From Sympetrum striolatum (Eukaryota > Arthropoda > Insecta > Odonata > Libellulidae), in NCBI GenBank assembly GCA_947579665.1, contig OX388349.1, positions 41,177,854-41,241,853 on the forward strand: 64,000 nt of DNA, given 5' to 3'. The position numbers and the translations under genes are program-made. The notes beneath the pieces were generated by a model, which did not search any database, was not told where the DNA came from, and saw only the letters and a program-made list of their open reading frames with translations. This document shows, in pieces, positions 1 to 11,896 of the stretch (the stretch's first letter is position 1; every line of letters begins with the position of its first letter).

Positions 1-11
1 TATTAAATACC

Positions 12-873
12 AGTATTAAAAATCTGATGTGGCCAGCACATGACTTTCTCCATATATAAGATGTAAATATTTATCTACGACAGTATTTTCGAACTCTATA
101 TTCCATCTAAACTTTGAAGATGAGTGATTAATTTATATCATATTATATATTAAGTCACAAACATTATAAATAATGTTTTTCGGGACATGCTCGATGAAAA
201 ACGATGAAATGGCTATTCGCCCACAGCGCCCAGAGCGCTCACGAAGTACATAATCATCAACTTCCGATTTATCAGTATTTCATGAATATCTCCTAAAAAA
301 TCAGTTTTACAAAAATATATTTCACACAAAAGTTATAGCAAATTTTATTTTCTAAAACTATTATAATTAATAGTATATACCTAAATATCATATTTATGGA
401 GATATTTTGAAAACCGGAAATGAGCTTTGAAGAATGAAGCTCAACTTCTGGTCAATCGATTTACTCCAAAAACTGATCAACTCTAACGACACCAACCAAA
501 ATACTATATATGAAATTTGGTGTTAATTCGACAATTAGTTTTCATGTTAGAGCGCCCACAAAGTACATAACAGCTACTTCCGGTTTATCAGTATTTCACG
601 AATAACTCCTAATCAACCGGTGATACAAAAATATGTTGAATAAAAAAGTTATAGAAAAACATATTATCTAAAACTTTTATAAGTAATACAATATACCTAA
701 ATATCATATTTATGGATAAATTTTGAAAACCGGAAATGAGCTTTGATGAAGAAAGCTCGACTTCCGGTCAACCGATTTACTCCAAAAACTAATCAACTCT
801 GACAGCACACACCACAGTACTATATATGAAGTATGGTATTGATACGACTTATAGTTTTTACGTTAGAGCGCCC

Positions 874-953
<80 letters not shown>

Positions 954-1087
954 ACAGACATCATTCCGAAAATGGTCAAAACGTGTTCTAGGGATCCCAA
1001 AACGTGTATTTCCGTTGAAATCTCGAAGTCGAATTTTTTCATGAAAACAATACTTTCTCTATACTTCGTATATGGAGAAAGTAAAAA
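12..1087 (+). repeat. Dispersed repeat family R1, copy 1, with two 316-bp internal units
   Basis: This stretch is homologous in the same orientation to 48,702-49,775. It starts with a unique head (near 30-230), followed by two head-to-tail units whose equivalent points lie at 234, 551 and 867 (spacing 317 and 316). The third unit is cut short by a (CA)n tract. The tail from 960 ends in TATATGGAGAAAGT at 1069-1082, the exact inverse of ACTTTCTCCATATA at 43-56, so a 14-bp inverted repeat brackets the element. Homology with copy 2 extends some 30 bp left of position 43, so the true end is uncertain. No coding potential is seen. It is most likely a non-autonomous DNA transposon or a satellite-like composite. 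Confidence 0.75.
877..958. repeat. (CA)n microsatellite inside repeat R1
   Basis: A nearly pure CA dinucleotide run of about 35 units with interruptions near its 3' end. The same site in the other R1 copy (49,677-49,696) has only about ten units, so the tract belongs to the element and has changed in length since the copies separated. Open frames through it (His-Thr and Cys-Val repeats) are artefacts. Confidence 0.97.
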
Positions 1088-1253
1088 AATGAGTACCAAA
1101 GGACCTCATTTGTGCTTGCGTTACCTGTGGTGTTTTATTTTTACTTCCAACAATGTATTATTATTTATTCATTCGTAAGGTCTACAAATAACCACCAGGC
1201 CAGGTGGTAGTCATTCCTGTGGGGGAGGGACAAATTAAATTATCTGCCTGGTG

Positions 1254-1345
1254 TTAATAATAATAATGATCGTCTTTATTTAGGCAACATTCAACCTAGT
1301 CGAGAGGAAACCCCTCCAAAGCCTCCCAAAGACAGTATGTAATAA
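1254..1345 (-). mobile_element. 3' end of a non-LTR retrotransposon (minus strand)
   Basis: Read on the minus strand, the sequence runs through CTAAATAAAGACGATC into a short (ATT)n tail at 1254-1269. A 3' UTR ending in an AATAAA-like hexamer followed by a simple trinucleotide repeat is the usual 3' terminus of many insect LINEs. No coding part is attached, so the copy is strongly 5'-truncated. The LINE family cannot be fixed from the UTR alone. Confidence 0.5.
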
Positions 1346-1523
1346 ATGTAATTAAAACATTTAAAACAATCATACAATATTTAAAAATTCAATCATGAAA
1401 AGTTTATTAAGGTTTTACATATAAATCCTTTACAATGAGGCGAACTTGCAATTTTAAGCTATAATCAAACTTATACAGCAATTATTTATCCAGTACAGTA
1501 AACTCCCGCTTATCCGAAATGTT

Positions 1524-2868
1524 CGGGACGGTTTACCCGAAATTTTTGCTATCCGAACCGGCCGCCGCACAGTGGGCTAGCATAGAAAAAAGCTGGCCAA
1601 AAATACGAAAGTAGTTTTTCTGAGTGCGGACTTTGAAACTTCGCATGGTTATTTTGAATAAATTCTACATTTAACTGCGAAATGGTTTCTGTTGATTCCT
1701 GCGCATTACAATTCTACAGGGGGTCAAAGTTGGCAAAATTTTGCGAAAAATACAGGTGTTCGATTTTTCGCGAAATTCTTCAACTTCAAAACAATGCTGA
1801 ACCCATTAAAAGTAAGTTATCGGATAAAACACAACACCACGTTATAAACCTTTACTTTTTTTTCACAAAATTTAAATTTATTTATTGCAAATGAGTATTT
1901 GCATGTTTTTTAAACAAAATGGTGGACTCTTGTTTTAGATAAAAGTTATACCTAAAGCGAGGAAAATAGTTGTGAGGCACTCAGAGAGACATGAAGATAT
2001 TTATACCAAGTTTTTTGAAGCTTTCTGAAGTAGAATCTGAAACCTTAGAAACTTAGAACCTTGCCCAATTGCCCCCCCCCCCCCCCCGATTATAATAACG
2101 AATTTTCGACAACACTGCATGGAACACCAGGAAAATCTCGGTTTGAGAGGAACTAGAACGTACCAACGCAACTCGATGGCATGTTTTGTTGTTTGTAAGC
2201 ACATTTATTCCTCCATAAATATTTAAGATGAGAAGTCATAATGTAAAACCCCAGTTTCATTTCGTGAGGTTGGTGAAAATGTCCACCTTGGTTGTATTTT
2301 AAGACATAGGTCTATGCCTATGTCTATTACGTCGTATTTTCCTTCATTTAGTTCTTTATCGGTAATTTATCAACAAAATAATGCAGTCAATAATGATTCT
2401 AATGAAATTTCTACTTTCCACCTTATCTTCTGCCTTATATACAATCCTCGTCTGAGGAGTCTTCATCTCCATACGTAATTTACTCTTCATCATTCATGAT
2501 GATGAGCTGCTTCACTTCTCTACTCAGTATCCTGGATATATCTGCTGCCCGAGTTGGTGCTCTTACTTACTACTTACCTTTAATGGGTTCAGCATCGATT
2601 TGAAGTTGAAGAATTTCGCGAAAAATCGAAGACCTGTATTTTTCGCAAAATTTGGTCAACTTTGACCCCCTGAAGAATTTTAATGCGCAGAAAATCAACA
2701 AACTATTTCGTGGTTATATGCAGAATTTATTCAAGAATAACCATGCGTAGTTTTAAAGTCCGCACTCAAGAAAACCTCTTTCGTATTTTTGGCCAGCTTT
2801 TTTCGATGCTAGCCCACTGTGCGGCGGCCGGTTCGGATAACAAAAATTTCGGATAAACCGAAGTCCCG
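1524..2868. repeat. Large foldback: inverted arms 1524-1816 and 2572-2868
   Basis: The left arm reads inward through the motifs AGCCCACTGTGCGGC (as its inverse), a GAAGTTGAAGAATTTCGCG block and AATGGGTTCAGCAT. The right arm carries the same order in inverted orientation. The arms are about 295 bp each and similar over their whole length with scattered substitutions. The same arm sequence occurs once more at about 13,620-13,890 inside a piggyBac-like element, and the block at 1905-1990 matches 13,455-13,540 inverted. The spacer 1817-2571 is noncoding and includes a poly-C run. Confidence 0.8.
2072..2087. repeat. Poly-C tract (16 C)
   Basis: An uninterrupted run of 16 cytosines between TTG and GATTATA in the spacer of the 1.5-2.9 kb foldback. 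Such a run is rare in AT-rich DNA. It may vary in length or be a polymerase or assembly artefact. Confidence 0.95.
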
Positions 2869-3194
2869 CATGAAACACCCCGATTTCTGTCAGTACCGCA
2901 AAATTTGATCGTAAAATGTTTTACTGAAAACTTTATGTTGACGTTTTAAAAATGCGCCAAACTATGATTGAAAACTCAATGTTTTTAAATGCTGAATAAC
3001 AAAGCTCGTTTATTTTGCGTTCTTACAGAAATAATCCACCGTATTTGGCAGCGGGAAAAAAACGGGAGTTTTAATTTTATTACCTACTCTTGTGAATAAT
3101 AATGGGTCGCGATGGTATTCGGTGGGTGGGGGTTGGGTAGGTGGATTCGAAAAGTTTGTACGGATAAAGCGGATTTCGGATAACGCCATTCGGA

Positions 3195-3875
3195 TTTTAG
3201 ATTTAGATATATACCCCTCGAGCCACTAGAGGCGTATGGCAGGGGGTGTAATACACCACAAATATTCATTCCTCCCTATTAGAATCTCTAATAGCCTGGG
3301 GAAAAAAACGACCAAAAGTAATTAACTGTCCTTGCGATTACTTCCCTATAAAGCTTCGTCGATACCTCTCGGAGATCGCGTTCGCTCCTTACCGGCACTA
3401 ATATTTCACATACTTCGGCTAAAAATTCTGAACGAATGAACTTTTCAAAAAGTTTCCGACAATATTCAGATCTTCTCATCCTTAGTGAATTCCAACCGAG
3501 GGACTCTATCATTGCCGTAACGCTGCTATCAAACCTGAAATCCCCGCAAACGAATCGGGCTGCTCTACGCTGGACCATCTCTAAATCTGAGACTAAACCT
3601 ATTTCGTGTGGGCCCCAAACCGCAGAGCAGTATTCTACACTCGGCCGAATAAGAGAAAAATAAGCTATTTCCTTGACTCTCGATGAGCATCCTCTCAACG
3701 TTCTACCAGTTAATCTTTGCATCGTATTCGCTTTTCCTACTGCATCTCGAATATGTTCTTTAAAAGATAACTTAATGCTAACCGTGACTCCTAGGTATTT
3801 GTTGTCGTGCACTAACTCTAATGGAACCCCTAAAATTTTTTACTGCGCGGGAATTATATTTATGGAGCACGTAAA
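3195..3875 (-). mobile_element. 5'-truncated CR1/Jockey-type LINE (minus strand)
   Basis: The minus strand carries the C-terminal end of a non-LTR reverse transcriptase (3288-3875) followed by a 3' UTR. The UTR includes a GGTGTATTACACCCCCTGCC-type segment and ends near 3195 in ATATATCTAAATCTAAAATC, resembling the short imperfect tail of insect CR1-like elements. It lies inside the pogo/Tigger-like shell, so it is probably the later insertion. Its 5' end is joined to an inverted duplicate of its own sequence (3893-3938). Confidence 0.8.
3288..3812 (-). pseudogene. Reverse transcriptase C-terminal fragment (CR1/Jockey-type LINE)
   Basis: The open frame gives 174 residues from a Met that is not a real start; the frame continues upstream to about 3830 (ELVHD before NKYLGV). 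The order matches the end of LINE reverse transcriptases: a KYLGVTVS motif near residue 5, a helical stretch with KANTMQRL, then RPSVEYCSAVWGPH near 55-70 and LEMVQRRAARFV near 77-88, which is highly characteristic of CR1/L2/Jockey proteins. A degenerate tail follows. The polymerase catalytic motif (the F/YADD box) and the endonuclease are absent, so this is a dead fragment. The frame is open over the whole piece, which suggests a relatively young copy. No host gene is implied. Confidence 0.88.
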
Positions 3876-3938
3876 ATAATACAGGGCATCCATTAGAGCT
3901 AGTGCACGACAACAAATACCTAGGAGTCACGATTAGCA
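3784..3938. repeat. Inverted duplication at the 5' end of the LINE fragment
   Basis: The block containing CTAGGTATTTGTTGTCGTGC (3790-3810) recurs in inverted orientation at about 3900-3925, so the peptide VHDNKYLGVT is encoded on the minus strand on one side and on the plus strand on the other. A second pair in direct orientation (AATTATATTTATGGAGCACG near 3852, AATTATATTTGTGGAGTACG near 3946) flanks the junction. Inversions at LINE 5' ends are a known result of twin priming, although here the two parts overlap rather than abut. Confidence 0.8.
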
Positions 3939-4002
3939 GTAAGTAATTATATTTGTGGAGTACGTAAAACTTATAGCAACGGATGAACGGGAGTTTACTT
4001 TA

Positions 4003-7000
4003 TTAGCATTCAGTAATATTTTATCCAGTTTAAACAATAATATTGCTGCTTTCCCTTCAGCTGTTGAGCTATTTAGTTAGTAAAAGAATATTATGAAGGA
4101 AAAGGAAAACGACAATTTAAATGATTCGGTGTTGCCTATTTTTTCGTTAACGTAATAAGCTTGTTTCATACTTAAATTCTATTAAAATTTAGACAACAGG
4201 GTATTAAGCAGGTTCAAATTCCTAGAAAATAAATAATTCTTTATTGGACCAACCATTAAGAAAGTTTCAAATAAATGGAGTTAAGGAGAAACAGAATGAT
4301 TCTAAGAAAGTAAAGCAATTAAGCGTCCAAGCTCTGCAGGCAGCTGTTATTTACTTTCAAGCTTATACTCTAAGTGCTACTAATGTAAAGTATGAGGTAA
4401 GAAAAACGACAAACGGCTATTTCCCCAGTTTTTCAATGCGAACTTCGTGGAAGGCTGACGCTTAATGGATTTGTTGGTGAAAGGAATGAGAGTAGAGCTC
4501 AACCAAACAAACAATGTGCTATTCTCTTCTTCAATTCATCGGTTTAATCTTTTTGTAAGAGTTTTCATAACCTATAGAGGTACGTATTCTTTTACTCTGT
4601 TATTTATTAAATATATTTATACGTTCAGTTATTTTATGTTGTTAAATTTATGTTATTAAATGTTATTTATTGCAGATTTAAATATTCTTTTATTCTCAAA
4701 AGATTCTGTTAATTAAGAAAGTTATATGTAGATACACTACAAAAGAACGCTTAAAAATTATTTTTATATAATCCTTCTCTTTATTAATTCTGTTATGAAT
4801 AATCAAAAATGCTTATTATTGCATAGAAAATTAGTGCTAAAATACTTTTGTCCAACTGTTTAACTATACTTGCTGGTCATATCAGATATCGGATGTGCAA
4901 ACTTATCGATTTTTGTTGTAGTCTAAAACAAATGTTGATGAGGAATTCTTTTTGGTAAATCATCAAGATGAGAAAAAGATCCTGGAACTTCCGTGAGCAA
5001 GTACCTCACAGTGTACATGTACTTTATGTTTGTACGGTACCTTGACGGTGCACAAGAAAAAATGCGTTACAAAAGCATAGACGCCATGAAACAATATGTA
5101 CCTCCAATGTCGACGTTTGTACTTAAGACACGTTTAAGCATCTTCCGGGTCTATTTTGTTGCTTCGTTGCCCTACATTCATAGAAATAAGGATTTTTGTC
5201 GTGTTGAATTTCTATTCACTGCCATTCAATCGATTCCTGCTTTAATTTTCAATTATGTGGCGTTGCTTTGCCTTCGACATCAATTAATAATTATTCAACT
5301 ATCCCAAGGTGTTCATTATTGATAATTATTTCTATACTACAACTAAAATTTTATGTTATGTTCTCGCTTTCAAATTTTGAAAATTTTTAAATGTGCAAAA
5401 GAATCTATATTAACATCAGTTGTTAGCCATAGACTATAATAACGTTTCCCAAACTCAACTATGCACAGTTACTGAATATTTTTATTCACAGTTATACAGT
5501 TTCATAACTTGCTTGCTGTCTTCAAATGGCTCTGGTCAGAAATATCTACGAACTTTACCACATTCATGTTGATATTAATTTTTCTTCCCTAAAACTGGTT
5601 TATATCCCTGATAGGCAATATATTTTACTAAGGAAAGTTTAACATAAACCATGTATTTCCGCAGATAGGACGACCTTCGGATGAAAGGGGGTATAAATGT
5701 TCTCCAAAGTCTTAGCATGAATCTGTCTTGTAAGACGACCCCCAAGCTATTATAACTATAAAGGCCTATGAATTTAGTTAAGATCATCGATCATCATCTG
5801 GACAGAAATACCGTAAAGCGTATCAAGAATTTCGTCCTATTTGTAATTTTTCGAATGAACATATTTTATTTTCTTGTATCTAAGAACACTGTCTTTTGAT
5901 TACTACCAACATTCACTCTTATTCAGACATTCGGGTAATTGAACACTGATTATCAGCAGCTCATTAAATATAACTTTCTATATTAATTTAATTATATGTA
6001 TTTACTATCGTTATATACATAAATCTTAGATACATTAGCGAGTGATTAGTTTAACTCATCATTTCATCTTTTATTTAAGTATACATTTTTTTAGTGAGTA
6101 AATTTTACAATACTGTACATACATTATGATTAACCTTCTAACAAAAAATATAGCTTTCACTTTATAATCAAATAGTTATATGATAAACAGATTGCCTATA
6201 GAATTTTAAAAAATTCACATTAGTTAAATACAGCTTAAGAAAAAAAATAAACATTATAGGTCCTGCAAAGCCTAAATTGGCTATTCAGCAGGTGCCTTTT
6301 TAAACAAAGATGTAATAATTAACAAAGATATTAAAATCATGCATTTCAAAAAAATTAAATATTAATTGAAAAGACTATATTTATATAACTGATTTATACA
6401 CATTTAAATCAATTTCTTCAGATCAGTTTTACATGAGAACTCCGGATTTTGGGGAACTTTTTCTTATATTCAGCTATCGTCTTACCTGCGGAAATTTATG
6501 GTATTTTGTTAAAGAAATCAGCATCCGTCGTATGAGCTATTATTTACCACTATTATCTACCTGTAGCTTTAAATTTTGGAGAGTCAATTGTCATCAGAGT
6601 CATTAAACGAGATCCTCGGATTTCCATCGGAAATCATTTTACCGAATACCTCAATGACAGATACATTCACGACCACTAACAGTCGTGCGGTGAGATCCGA
6701 CCCTATCTAATGCACTTAGGCCCGCTTCATACAAAGCCCCTTCAATGGGTACACTTGCAAAGCCATTCTCGCATGACCTATCTTCGTTCAGTACCTGGAA
6801 ACTCGGAGGGAAATGCCTTAGGGAGTACTACACTGCCTGTTAATTGTCTCGAGAATTAACGGTCTAATTATCAACCCCCTTGCGAGGTATGATTATAGCT
6901 GCATACATCTGGATCAATTCAAACCAAAATGCTGAATCTTAGAACATAAAGGGCAATATATTTGAACAATTTCAGGGACACTCAACTACTTTAACCCTTT

Positions 7001-7439
7001 AAGTGCGTCAAGAAATATTGTTTGAGTCCACATGTGACGCCAGATATCCATGAAAAAATCAAATTCTGAAATTTGCTAAAATTTAAATTTCTATTTCTCA
7101 ATATGATAATCGCGAATATATTTTTAGCTCATTATATAATTTTGATAATGATTAATTTTCTTATGGATACTTATGGATATGGACCCTTACGGATAGGTAA
7201 TCTCATTTCAAATATAAAAATGGTATATTTTATTATATACTGGACTTATCCTTAAACACTGCTTCGTAGATTATTATAGTTTATCTTTTAACTAACTATT
7301 CTATAACAAATTAACTCTTTTAACTATTGGAGAATTAAAGTTTATTACATGATTGCATCGAATGTTTTGATCCAATGAGTACTATTCACTGAATATTAAC
7401 TTATCATCTCTTGGAGATCCCGCCAATTTCTATTGAACT
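4003..7439. other. AT-rich stretch, nothing recognised
   Basis: I see no transposon ends, tRNA-like boxes or protein-family signature. Open frames here (for example 4244-4465 and 4993-5322) are short, AT-biased and show no motif. A GC-richer unique block lies at about 6590-6950; it has no long frame and no internal repeat. Confidence 0.5.
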
Positions 7440-7850
7440 TCGATTCATTTTTTAAGACTCTTGGCTGGGTTCATTTCGTAATCACGCTTATCATCTTCAT
7501 TGTCTCTCTGTAAGGTATTCAGCCCAAAGGTCGGCTGGTACTTCATCCCTTCTGCCATAAGCTACGAAGAGCTTGCAGAGAGGAATGAGATTCACTAGGC
7601 AGAATGAGGACTGAGGTAGTTTGCCATTGCTTTCCTCACTGAGCCAGAATGCTAGAAGTGGAACATGTGCACGCAAGTGAAGCACAATGACTCTATGAGT
7701 AACACATTTCTTGGCATTCCGTAAGGAGAGACCTTGATTGGCGAAATTGTTAACTAATACCTTGGTAGCTTTAATTTCATCACAGCCATGATCAAGGCTG
7801 TGACAAAAGAAAATGAAAGATACAATTTTCTCTATACTGAACCACATGAC
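7440..7850 (-). repeat. Dispersed short repeat family R2, copy 1 (minus orientation)
   Basis: The minus strand of 7500-7700 aligns without gaps to 42,115-42,300. By hand I count about 28 differences in about 180 positions (roughly 84% identity). The copy here seems longer: it continues through a small hairpin (CACAGCC ... GGCTGTG, 7781-7802). No tRNA-type promoter boxes are seen, so it is either a SINE of another origin or a fragment of a longer element. A 116-residue open frame crosses it (7497-7847), but most differences between the two copies change amino acids, so protein constraint is unlikely. Confidence 0.75.
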
Positions 7851-8248
7851 AAATGAAAATAGTCAATTCGTCATAGTATGGTAGCAGGAACGGTCGTCAT
7901 CGTTAGGAGTTATAACTGCGAAGATTGGTTTGGATCACTTTCATATTCCCATACTGTCTCAGCCTCTTATAAATCATTATAATTACATTTCAATTAATTC
8001 AATCGCTGCATTTTGGTAAGATTACCAGCTATCAATGGTTGAAGGGGATTCAGGAAAATAGCAATACAATCTGTTTGGCATTCACACTAGGACGGGAAAA
8101 AACCCTTCCCGTCCCGTGGACAATAAATATCTTCACAATAAACCCAGTTAGTACACTAAGTCAGGGGACATACAAATATACAACAACCACACCGAACACA
8201 GATACGGCCCTTTGTTATGATTCATAGAACATAATTTGATACGTTGTT

Positions 8249-8325
8249 CAGTCCTGGCCAAAATTAACGCACCACCTCACTAGCGATCCTAACGACCGGT
8301 GCTGCGTTAATTTTGGCCAGGAGTG
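8249..8325. mobile_element. Tc1-like mini-hairpin (two TIRs with almost no interior)
   Basis: CAGTCCTGGCCAAAATTAAC at 8249-8268 is the inverse of the segment ending at 8325. The 28-bp arms agree at about 26 positions with only about 21 bp between them. A CAGT/CACT start followed by TGGCCAAAA is typical of Tc1-like TIRs. The right end is followed by TA, but the left is preceded by TT, so the TA target duplication is not clean. Confidence 0.7.
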
Positions 8326-9292
8326 TACTACAGTAAAAATATTTTCACATCCAAAAGATTTTGAGGTGATTGAAACTATGTATAACAAAGTAAATTTCAA
8401 ATATTTTTCGGAAGTGGGATGTCATCATGGTAACACTATCATATATATTTGTATTTAGCAGATTTATCTACCACTATCCATGCGCAAACAATCCATGAAA
8501 GTAATTAAAAATTTACGGAACGGGAGATAAACTGAAATGTTAAAGACATATGTATAAAAAATTCTTAATTTTTATGATATGTACATACATTAATTATGTA
8601 ATGCTTGTGTGTTAATTTCTGTAATAATTTATTAATTTCTGCAAATTCGGAAACATTTCTACCAGAAAATAAATAAATTGACCATTTGATAAAAGTGGTA
8701 AACGAAAATGCATTAATATTTATATAATTCCGTTAGTTAAAAAATAAATAGATGACAATTAATTCAATATGTATTCACAAAAACATAAATACGTGAATAT
8801 AATTCAGATATGGATACAAGAAACCTATTTAGCCTTTTTGAACGAGTTTTCAAATTATACCGTCATTATTTCTTAATTAGCATAATATCAGAGGCATGAT
8901 TATAATTTAATTAATTTCTTTCTTCTATTTTCCCCCTTTGCCCACACTTTTTCCCTTTCGGCATTTCCTCTCCAATGTTGTCACTCAGTTGGATACAAAT
9001 CGGAGCTGTGAAGCATAACTCGGAACTGAATTTAAGAACCTTTTTCATTTCCACGGGAAAACGAGTTATGTATTTCTGAATGCGCGAAATATAACACTAC
9101 ACGAATGACTTAACTGTTAACAGTCATCGTTAAACGAGGAACATTTTTCATTTTGCAAAAAACATTTGTGACTAGCAGTTTTTGTCAGATTGCTTGCATA
9201 TCCCGAAAGAGGAAAAATACGTCTTCTTTCTTATTTTGTAAAGGATACAATAGGAAAGGAAATAATTGAATCCGTGTCTTTTTCGGATAAAA
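8326..9292. other. AT-rich stretch, nothing recognised
   Basis: No repeat, coding signal or transposon end was found here. Confidence 0.5.
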
Positions 9293-10040
9293 CTTACTAG
9301 AGTTTTAAAGAATGATACCTTCTTATCTTTTATCTTGAGAATTATCCTCATGGGTGCTTTTGGGATTCGAGTTTTGAGGATATAGTATTTACCTTTTTAA
9401 GCAGATTACTTTGTCGTGCACAGAAACTCTATTTGCTTATTATGTTTTACTATTCATCTTCCAGAGATTAACTTATTGGCTTTGGAATAGAAAATATTGG
9501 ATTCATAATGTCGTATTCAAAGCTAGAATCCCTTGAGAAATACCCCGGTGGAGTTATTTCACCAAGATCTACGGTAGTGGGAAGATATTAACTTCAGGAT
9601 GTGAAGTGAAAAAAAAAATCAAGATGAATATATCAAATATTGTTTATTGAATGTTTTTGCTACCTACTTACTTACTAGATTTTTAAATAACGATACCTTC
9701 TTATCTTTTATCTTGAGAATTATCCTCAAGGGTGCTTTTGGGATTTGAGTTTTTAGGATATAGTATTTACGTTTTTAAGCAAATTACTTTGTCGTGCACA
9801 GAAACTCTATTTGCTTACTATTTTTTACTATTCATCTTCAAGAGATCGTCTTCTTGGCTTTGGAATAGAAACTCTAGGATTCATATCTACGAATTCAAAG
9901 CTAGAATCCCTTAAGAAATATCCCTGCGTCGTTATTTCACCGAGATCTATAGTAGTAGGGAAATATTCCTTTCAGGATGTGAAGTGAAGATAATAAAAAT
10001 TAAATATGAATACATCAAATATTGTTTATTTCCTGTTTCG
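9293..10040. repeat. Two-copy tandem duplication, 378-bp period
   Basis: The unit begins at CTTACTAGA (9293 and 9671) and runs through ATACCTTCTTATCTTTTATC, TTGTCGTGCACAGAAACTCT and AGGATGTGAAGTGAA to CAAATATTGTTTATT in both copies. The copies are clearly diverged by scattered substitutions and small indels, so the duplication is not recent. No coding frame is shared by the two units. A third unit is not seen on either side. Confidence 0.9.
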
Positions 10041-11896
10041 TAAGCTTTCAAGTGAATTCCCTAGTTATGAAATTCCGTGGTTATACAATTGAAAATGTTA
10101 GGGTTTATGATTAACTCGATATACTCTTTTCTAATTTTACCTTTAATTTTCGATAAAAAATGAATATAAGTTTCATTCGAAGAAAGTCATTGAAAATATG
10201 TGTAACGCTTTCACAGGGATCTTGGATGTATTGAAACGGATGGTCAACTGGAACGATCGAATTATATATAAATTAATTACAGGCTGATGTATTTTATATT
10301 GCACTTTATAATAGTCGAAACATAAGAAAATGTATAAACCTTATTTTTGAAACAAAAATTTCGGGATGGAGTACTGTACGGGTGAATATATTTGAATGGT
10401 ATTTTTTTAAAAACAGTATCTCAAAAGTTTTGCAAATTTATACTTAAAATATTCTATTGATCATCTTTGTAAATATTTTGTTTCCACTTCACTGATTTTT
10501 TATTTGACTCATTTAATTTCATAGATATTTTCATTGTGTAATTTTATTTTACGTACGTAAAAAGATGAGACTTAACAATCTCATTTTTGCCGAATGAATT
10601 AGATAATCTGTCCGTCTGCATGTTTATATTCTGTTTGGAATTTAAAGAAACTACATCTAGTAAAAGTTTAAACGAGTATTATGTTCTGTTTATCAATTTA
10701 TTTTAGTATCGTATAGTCATTTTTTTCAATTATTCAGTTTCATATCGATTTTGAGAGAATTATATTTAAACAGAAAATCTATCTTTAACTTTTTTTGCCA
10801 ATTTATAATGATACGAATTGCGAATGGATTATTTATATCAACAAGCAGTATATCTTTTTACTATTTTCCATTGTACATACACTTTCTATTTTAGATATTT
10901 GATGAAATTTCAAACTTTTAGGAAGGATTCATATAAAATTTCACAATTAATTAGATACCATTTAACGTGTACATCATCAATTCAATTCATCAATATTTCT
11001 CAGAATCAGTGACGGCAAAGGTAAAGACGTTTGTACAGCGGGAATAAAGCTGAAAATAGCTGAAGCTTGAGGGCCTTCGCCTTTGATTTTCTCCCTTTGA
11101 AGATTTACATTCTTAACCTTTGTTGGTACAAATACAGATCATGTTTGAAGTAAAATATAAATGAAAATAAACCCAAGTCAACAAAAAAATGGAAAAATAT
11201 TGTTGATGACGCTAATACAAACTGATAGCTGATTTTGAGGCAAATTGTTTTGAAATGTTTCGAAAAATATAAAGAATAAATTGCCTTCGACTTTTCCCAC
11301 GCCTTTCACTTCCAGCCAAAGGTCAAGCTCAGTTTTCCTGCCAATAAGCTGCCGAATCACAGAATCCTGCAAACCCTCGAATCTCTTCAGATTACTGTCC
11401 CTCACTAGAGACAAAAGGGATTCCTCGCCGCTGTGAATGCAACCATCGCCCCATCAGAAGGGCCTTGTCTCAAAGCTATGGCCGCAGAACACCGACAGTG
11501 CTGAATCCTACTACATCGCCCCACCTCCTGGAGAGGCATTTTAGCTGCCTATCAGGGGAGACTCAACACAAACGGAGCAGCAGCGGGTTTAAGGATTCTT
11601 TGGAAACAACATTCATTGCCTTATCGATCTTTGTACACACAATGACCTTCACAGAGCCCTCGACTCCTCAAACTCCGCCTTTGAAGTTATCATCTTGTAT
11701 TGCTTATCTTATATATTCAATAGATATCATAAGATATAATTAATGACTTTTGTAAAATGAAGTGGAGTGGTAATAGAGTAGTTACTTAAGAAGTGCTAAA
11801 GCCTACATAGTTTACCTAATATCTCCTTTCAGGTTCATTTTATTTCATAGTAAACTTTTAGAGAAACAGATTCGATTAACAGTTGCAGTAATTAAA
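10041..11896. other. AT-rich DNA with a GC-richer island at 11,270-11,620
   Basis: 10,041-11,250 is AT-rich without recognisable features. 11,270-11,620 is richer in G and C and contains ATCGCCCCA twice (about 11,448 and 11,514). Short frames on both strands (11,178-11,414 minus, 11,465-11,743 plus) show no family signature. Confidence 0.45.

Larger units (their letters stand above)
1496..4000. mobile_element. pogo/Tigger-like DNA transposon shell, invaded by other repeats
   Basis: The left end CAGTAAACTCCCGCTTATCC (from 1496) and the right end (3980-4000, read inverted) agree at about 19 of 21 positions, and each is flanked outside by TA (1494-1495 and 4001-4002). TIRs starting CAGT with TATCCG-type subterminal motifs and TA target duplication are typical of pogo/Tigger elements. 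Further TATCCGAAAT-like motifs occur at 1511, 2840 and 3165-3185. No transposase remains. The interior holds a foldback repeat (1524-2868) and a minus-strand CR1-type LINE. Doubt: a weaker match to the end motif at 3064-3073 could be an alternative right end. Confidence 0.55.

Noticed and set aside
826..1099. Open frames of His-Thr and Cys-Val repeats
   Set aside because: They are only translations of the (CA)n microsatellite.
2303..2327. Small palindrome around GACATAGG...CCTATGTC
   Set aside because: An 8-bp stem is expected by chance in DNA of this length and has no supporting context.
7497..7847. A 116-residue candidate protein sharing motifs with a frame at 42.1 kb
   Set aside because: The similarity comes from a dispersed DNA repeat, and most differences between the copies change amino acids.
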